The notes beneath the pieces are model-generated. The model was given only the letters and a program-made list of their open reading frames with translations. It searched no databases and was not told the origin of the DNA. A DNA stretch of 44,686 bases from Bacillota bacterium (GTDB lineage: Bacteria > Bacillota > Sulfobacillia > JAJYWN01 > JAJZPE01). Position 1 is the stretch's first letter. Each line of letters opens with the position of its first letter. The stretch covers positions 1 through 44,686 of the forward strand of contig JAJZPE010000007.1 in NCBI GenBank assembly GCA_021811325.1, in the 5' to 3' direction. Of the stretch, positions 40,440 through 44,686 are shown one piece after another. A program made the translations under genes and the position numbers.

Positions 40440-41180
40440 TCAGTGCAGGTAGGTCAGGGCGGTGACGATGGTGTTCCAGAGGGCGTGGGCGATGATCGGA
40501 GGCCAGATGGACTCGGTCCGGTCGTACAGCCAGACCAGGGCCAGGCCGGCCAGGACCAGTGCCGGGAAGCCCCACGGGTCGAGGTGGATGAGGGCGAAGA
40601 ACAGCGACACCAGGACCATGGCCGCGGGCTTGCCGACGCGGTCCCGCAGGGCCGGGTAGGCGAAGCCGCGAAAGTAGCTCTCCTCGCTGATGGGGACGAG
40701 GAGCGAACCGAGCAGGAACGGGAAGAACAGCTCCCGCGGCGCCTGGGCGGCGGAGACCAGGTCAACCAGCGGGTGCGGTCCCTGTCGCGGGCCGGTCAGC
40801 CACAGGGTGATCGTGTCGGCCGCATAGACGAGGGCGAAGATGCCCAGGCCGGCCAGGATGCCGGTGGCCACCTGGCGCGGCCAGGCCCGGCTGGTGTAGC
40901 CGATCTCCCTGAGGCTCCCGCGGTGCCGGACGGCCACCACGTACCACAGGGCCACGAGGAGCAGCACGGCCTCGACGACGATGGAGGCGACGAAGAACAT
41001 CATCCCGGCGTTATCCGGCCAGCCCTCGCCGAACCGGTCAAAGAGGAAGTCGACGAACAGGCTGTAGGCCCCGCCAAGGGCATAAATGACCACGTAGACG
41101 AGGACGACTTCGAACAGGTTCCACCTGGCCGACGAGGCCGGCCGCAACGGCCGGTCCGCCGGCTTTACCGGCATAGACAC
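40440..41180 (-). CDS. CPBP-family intramembrane metalloprotease
   Basis: Integral membrane protein of 246 residues with about seven helices, related to type II CAAX prenyl proteases (Abi family). Active-site motifs: Glu166-Glu167 and Arg171 in SEESYFRGF, His199 in FALIHLD, and His232 and Asn236 in HALWN. Such proteins cleave or modify membrane peptides, often in bacteriocin immunity or protein quality control; the target is unknown. GTG 41180 has GGGAG eight bases upstream. It follows gatB on the same strand after 100 bases. Confidence 0.9.
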   Translation of the reverse strand: MSMPVKPADRPLRPASSARWNLFEVVLVYVVIYALGGAYSLFVDFLFDRFGEGWPDNAGMMFFVASIVVEAVLLLVALWYVVAVRHRGSLREIGYTSRAWPRQVATGILAGLGIFALVYAADTITLWLTGPRQGPHPLVDLVSAAQAPRELFFPFLLGSLLVPISEESYFRGFAYPALRDRVGKPAAMVLVSLFFALIHLDPWGFPALVLAGLALVWLYDRTESIWPPIIAHALWNTIVTALTYLH

Positions 41181-41280
41181 GCCCCAGACTCCCTTTCCGT
41201 CTCGAAAACTCTCGTGACTGATGGTCCGATGGCTGTTGCCGCAGGTGTTGCGTTGGCCCGGTGCTGCGTCCGGTCGCCGC

Positions 41281-42717
41281 CTACCGTTCCGCCAGCTTCT
41301 CGCGGACGAGGCGGTTGACCGTCTCCGGGTTGGCCCGGCCCTTGGTCGCCTTCATCACCTGGCCGACCAGGAAGCCCATGGCCCGCTCCTTGCCGCCCTT
41401 GATCTCGGCGACGACGCTGGGGTTGTCGGCGATGGCCTTGAGCACGGCCTCGACGATGGCCCCCTCGTCGTTGATGACCACCAGCCCCTTCTCTTTGACG
41501 ATCGATTCGGGGTCGCGGTTCGTCGCGCAGACCTCCGGGAAGACGGTCTTGGCGATGGTCCCGCTGATGACCCCGCGCTCGATCAGGCCGATGAGGGCGG
41601 CCAGATTCTCCGGGCTCACCGGGATCTGGTCGAAGCCCAGCCCGTGCGCGTTCAGATAGGCCAGAAGCTCGCCGAGGACCCAGTTGGCCACCTTCTTCGG
41701 GTCCTTGGCCGGGGCCGCGGCCCGCTCGAAGTAGGTGGCCAGGGCCGGCGAGGCGGTGATGACCCCGGCGTCGTACTCGGGCAACCCGTACCGGCGGGCG
41801 AAGCGCTCGCGCTTGGCGTCGGGCAGCTCGGGCAGGGTCCCGCGGACCTTCTCGACCCAAGCCTGGTCGATGACGAGCGGGACCAGGTCCGGCTCGGGGA
41901 AGTAGCGGTAGTCGTGAGACAGCTCCTTGCTGCGCATCGGCCTGGTCTGGTCGGCTTTCTCGTCCCAGAGCCGGGTCTCCCGGGCGACGCTGCCGCCGCC
42001 CTCGAGGAGCTTCACCTGGCGCTCGACCTCGTACTCCAGGGCCAGCTTGACCGCGCGGAAGGAGTTCAGGTTCTTCAGCTCGACCGGGGTGCCGAACTCG
42101 CTCCCGGCGTGGTGGACGGAGACGTTGCAGTCGCAGCGCAACGAGCCCTCCTCCATCTTCACGTCGGAGACCCCGGTGTACTCGATGAGCGTCTTCAGCT
42201 TGGTCAGGTAGGCCCGGGCCTCTTCCGGTGAGCGCAGGTCGGGCTCGGAGACGATCTCGATGAGCGGGACGCCGGTGCGGTTGAAGTCCACCAGGGTCGC
42301 CTCGCCGGCCGTCGTGTGCAGCGACTTGCCGGCGTCCTCCTCGAGGTGGACGCGGCGGACGCGGACGCGACGGGCCTTTCCGTCGAGGTCGAACTCGAGC
42401 CAGCCCTCGGTCGCCAGGGGCTGGTCGAACTGCGAGATCTGATAACCCTTGGGGAGGTCCGGGTAGAAGTAGTTCTTCCGGTCGAACTTGGTGTGCCCGG
42501 CCACCTTGCAGTTGAGGGCCAGGGCGGCCTTGACCGCCGCCTCGAGGGCGGCCTCGTTGAGGACCGGCAGGGTCCCGGGCATTCCCAAGCAGATCGGGCA
42601 GACCTGGCTGTTTGGCTCGGCCCCGAAGGCTGTCGGGCACTGGCAGAAGATCTTGGTCTGGGTCGACAGCTCGGCGTGGACCTCCACGCCGATGACCGTC
42701 TCGAAGTCGCCGCTCAT
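41281..42717 (-). CDS. gatB: Asp/Glu-tRNA amidotransferase subunit B
   Basis: Part of GatCAB, which converts Glu-tRNA-Gln to Gln-tRNA-Gln (and Asp-tRNA-Asn to Asn-tRNA-Asn where needed). GatB recognises the tRNA and activates it with ATP. The 478-residue protein begins [18 protein letters not shown], has the zinc-cysteine pattern FCQCP...CPIC, ENYFYPDL-type [16 protein letters not shown], and [16 protein letters not shown]. It ends in the YqeY-like helical tail ([17 protein letters not shown]). The ATG overlaps the gatA stop (ATGA). Confidence 0.96.
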   Translation of the reverse strand: MSGDFETVIGVEVHAELSTQTKIFCQCPTAFGAEPNSQVCPICLGMPGTLPVLNEAALEAAVKAALALNCKVAGHTKFDRKNYFYPDLPKGYQISQFDQPLATEGWLEFDLDGKARRVRVRRVHLEEDAGKSLHTTAGEATLVDFNRTGVPLIEIVSEPDLRSPEEARAYLTKLKTLIEYTGVSDVKMEEGSLRCDCNVSVHHAGSEFGTPVELKNLNSFRAVKLALEYEVERQVKLLEGGGSVARETRLWDEKADQTRPMRSKELSHDYRYFPEPDLVPLVIDQAWVEKVRGTLPELPDAKRERFARRYGLPEYDAGVITASPALATYFERAAAPAKDPKKVANWVLGELLAYLNAHGLGFDQIPVSPENLAALIGLIERGVISGTIAKTVFPEVCATNRDPESIVKEKGLVVINDEGAIVEAVLKAIADNPSVVAEIKGGKERAMGFLVGQVMKATKGRANPETVNRLVREKLAER

Positions 42718-44189
42718 GTCCGTTCCCCCTTCCCAGCCGGGGCGAGCTTCGGCTTGAAGCCGGTGGCCTGCTCGTGGGCGAAGGCCGCGCGGAAGAGGGT
42801 GGCCTCGTCGAGCGGTTTGCCGATCAGCTGCAGGCCGATGGGCAGCCCGCGGTCATCGCCGCAGGGAATGGACAGGCCGGGCAGGCCGGCCAGGTTGACC
42901 GGGATGGTGCAGACATCGGCGAGGTACATGGCCAACGGGTTCTCCGCCCGCTCGCCGAGCTTGAAGGCCACGGTCGGGGAGGTCGGCGCGGCCAGCACGT
43001 CGTACTTGGCGAAGGCCCGCTCGAAGTCCCGGCGGACGAGGGTCCGCACCTTCTGGGCCTTCAGGTAGTAGGCGTCATAGTAGCCCGAGCTGAGGGCGTA
43101 GGTGCCGAGCATGATCCGCCGCTTGACCTCGGCCCCGAAGCCCTGGGCGCGGGTCTTCGCGTACATGTCGGTGAGGTCCTCGGCCCCGGCGGCCCGCAGG
43201 CCGTAGCGCACGCCGTCGTAGCGGGCCAGGTTGGCCGAGGCCTCGGCCGGGGCGATGATGTAATAGGCCGAGAGGGCGTGGTCGGTGTTGGGCAGTGAAC
43301 ACTCCTCGGCCGTCGCCCCGAGGCCGGTCAGGATATCGATGGCCTTCCTGACGGCCGCTTCCACGGCCGGCTCGGTCCCGGCCCCGAAATACTCCCGCGG
43401 GACGCCGATCCGCAGGCCCTTGACCCCCCGGTCGATGCCGTCCAGGTAGTCGGGCGGGTCGTGGCGGGCCGACGTCGAGTCCAGCGGGTCGTGGCCGGCC
43501 ACCGCCTGGAGGGCCAGGGCGGCGTCGGTGACGTCGAGGGTCAGGGGCCCGATCTGGTCGAGGGACGAGGCGAAGGCCACCAGCCCGAAGCGGGAGATGA
43601 GCCCGTAGGTCGGCTTCAGGCCGACGACCCCGCAGAACGAGGCGGGCTGGCGAACGGAGCCCCCGGTGTCGGACCCGTAGGCGACGACCGTCTCGCCGGC
43701 GATGACCGCGGCGGCCGACCCGCCGCTGGAGCCGCCGGGCACCCGCTCGAGGTCCCAGGGGTTGTGGGCCGGGAAGAAGGCCGAGTTCTCGTTGGAGGAG
43801 CCCATCGCGAACTCGTCCATGTTGGTCTTCCCGACGATGACGGCCCCCGCCTCGGCCAGGCGGCGCACGGCCGTGCCCGAGTAGGGCGGAACGAAGTTCT
43901 CGAGGATGCGCGAGCCGCACGTCGTCCGGACGCCCTCGGTGCAGAAGTTGTCCTTGACCGCCACCGGCACCCCGGCCAGGGGGCCGAGCTTCTGGCCGCG
44001 GCGGCGGGCGGCGTCGATCGCCCGCGCCTGGGCCAGGGCGGCCTCCGGCGTCACCGTCAGGAAGGCCTTGACCCGGCCATCGACGGCCTCGATGCGGTCG
44101 AGGACGATCCGGGTGGCCTCCTCGGCCGAGACCTCCCCGCTGCCGATGCGCTCTCGCAGTTTGTGGGCGGTTATCGCTTCAGGCGCCAA
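42714..44189 (-). CDS. gatA: Asp/Glu-tRNA amidotransferase subunit A
   Basis: Glutaminase subunit of GatCAB that releases ammonia from glutamine, amidase-signature family, 491 residues. The Ser-cisSer-Lys triad is at Lys79 (VAVKDNF), Ser154 (in [11 protein letters not shown]) and Ser178 (SDTGGSVRQ), the same numbers as in Staphylococcus GatA. It follows gatC after three bases and is coupled to gatB. Confidence 0.97.
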   Translation of the reverse strand: MAPEAITAHKLRERIGSGEVSAEEATRIVLDRIEAVDGRVKAFLTVTPEAALAQARAIDAARRRGQKLGPLAGVPVAVKDNFCTEGVRTTCGSRILENFVPPYSGTAVRRLAEAGAVIVGKTNMDEFAMGSSNENSAFFPAHNPWDLERVPGGSSGGSAAAVIAGETVVAYGSDTGGSVRQPASFCGVVGLKPTYGLISRFGLVAFASSLDQIGPLTLDVTDAALALQAVAGHDPLDSTSARHDPPDYLDGIDRGVKGLRIGVPREYFGAGTEPAVEAAVRKAIDILTGLGATAEECSLPNTDHALSAYYIIAPAEASANLARYDGVRYGLRAAGAEDLTDMYAKTRAQGFGAEVKRRIMLGTYALSSGYYDAYYLKAQKVRTLVRRDFERAFAKYDVLAAPTSPTVAFKLGERAENPLAMYLADVCTIPVNLAGLPGLSIPCGDDRGLPIGLQLIGKPLDEATLFRAAFAHEQATGFKPKLAPAGKGERT

Positions 44190-44192
44190 GGC

Positions 44193-44495
44193 TCAACCCT
44201 CCTGGTCCTCGATGACCTTGGGGACCTTGAAGAACGGCCCTTCGCGGGCTGGGGCGATGGCCATGGCCGCCTCGCGGCTGAGGCCGCGGTGGACCACGTC
44301 TTCCCGGACGACGTTGCCCATCGATGGCAGCGTGTGCGAGGTGGGTTCGACGTCGTCCGTGGTCAGCCGGTTCATCTTGGCGATGTGTTCGAGGATCAGG
44401 CCGAGCTGCCCGGCCATCCGTTCGACGTCCGCCTCGCCCAGTTCCAGGCGGGCAAGGGCGGCGACGTGCCGGACTTCCTCCTTGCTGATCGGCAT
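44193..44495 (-). CDS. gatC: Asp/Glu-tRNA amidotransferase subunit C
   Basis: Small 100-residue subunit that wraps around and stabilises the GatA-GatB interface. It has the family pattern EVRHVAALARLEL at 7-19 and ends in PFFKVPKVIE. First gene of gatCAB; a GGGGG-rich ribosome site lies about 11 bases before the ATG. Confidence 0.95.
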   Translation of the reverse strand: MPISKEEVRHVAALARLELGEADVERMAGQLGLILEHIAKMNRLTTDDVEPTSHTLPSMGNVVREDVVHRGLSREAAMAIAPAREGPFFKVPKVIEDQEG

Positions 44496-44562
44496 GGATG
44501 AGTATCCCCCTGCTCGGGCGCGGGACCCCCGGGCCCCCGCCGTCCCTGAATGTACAAGCTTT

Positions 44563-44591
44563 AGTATACCATCTTTCCCAGGGCCTTGCCA
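44563..44591 (-). promoter_or_regulatory. Promoter of gatCAB
   Basis: Minus strand TATACT (44563-44568) preceded by TGG (extended -10). A weak -35 TGGCAA (44586-44591) lies 17 bases upstream. The distance to gatC is about 65 bases. The remaining bases to 44686 show no gene. Confidence 0.65.
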
Positions 44592-44686
44592 TCGACCCCG
44601 GCCCGGCGAGCCATTGCCGGCGAGCGGGTCTTCGTGGTCGCCCCAGCCGACCGCCAGCCGGGGGGGTTCTGGAAACGAGGAAGGGG

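Noticed and set aside
1-44686. CRISPR arrays, insertion sequences, prophage genes, tRNA or rRNA genes
   Set aside because: No spaced repeats of CRISPR size, no transposase or integrase motifs and no conserved RNA gene sequences were found on either strand.

Overview
The window is a high-GC, densely packed bacterial segment with strong AGGAGG-type ribosome binding sites and frequent GTG/TTG starts. Two T-box (tRNA-sensing) leaders, upstream of serS and ileS, point to Bacillota. A GerD-like lipoprotein with a poly-glycine tail and a Cys-rich coat-like protein behind a possible sporulation promoter suggest a spore-former. A high-GC lineage such as Symbiobacteriia or another deep-branching clostridial group would fit, but this is inference. 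No rRNA, tRNA, CRISPR array, transposase or phage gene was seen.

Layout. (1) 60-4337, minus strand: a small secreted protein, then a T-box-controlled operon serS - PHP hydrolase - phosphofructokinase. (2) 4338-20415, minus strand: a 16-kb catabolic island. In transcription order it holds an FCD-type GntR regulator, a fused GlcD-GlcE flavoprotein, the GlcF iron-sulfur subunit, an M20 hydrolase, a LarA-family nickel racemase, two more M20 hydrolases, a complete Liv/HAAT-type ABC transporter (binding lipoprotein, two permeases, two ATPases) and a fourth M20 hydrolase. (3) 20416-20953: a divergent regulatory region with several palindromes. (4) 20954-32056: mixed small units. These are a GerD-like lipoprotein, a TPR membrane protein, a DUF3786 protein with a membrane partner, two aldo/keto reductases with ferredoxin-like tails, a YdcZ-type membrane protein, an APH-type phosphotransferase, a YyaL/DUF255 protein, a hypothetical protein, D-amino-acid aminotransferase and a 46-codon remnant of a degV gene. 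(5) 32103-35010: an RlmD/RumA-type RNA methyltransferase, a small SAM methyltransferase and the Cys-rich protein. (6) 35270-44495: ileS (type 2 enzyme, T-box leader), an MFS exporter, a CPBP protease and gatC-gatA-gatB.

The most interesting part is region 2. An importer, four amide-bond hydrolases, a 2-hydroxy-acid racemase and a 2-hydroxy-acid dehydrogenase sit under one regulator of the LldR/GlcC class. My hypothesis is that the island imports N-(2-hydroxyacyl) amides, for example N-lactoyl-amino acids, hydrolyses them, and oxidises the released hydroxy acid. The genes and their order are read from the sequence; the substrate is inference.

Coding starts were refined from visible ribosome binding sites, so several genes are given shorter than the longest open frame. 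Most other long frames in this GC-rich DNA are antisense or out-of-frame shadows and are omitted.
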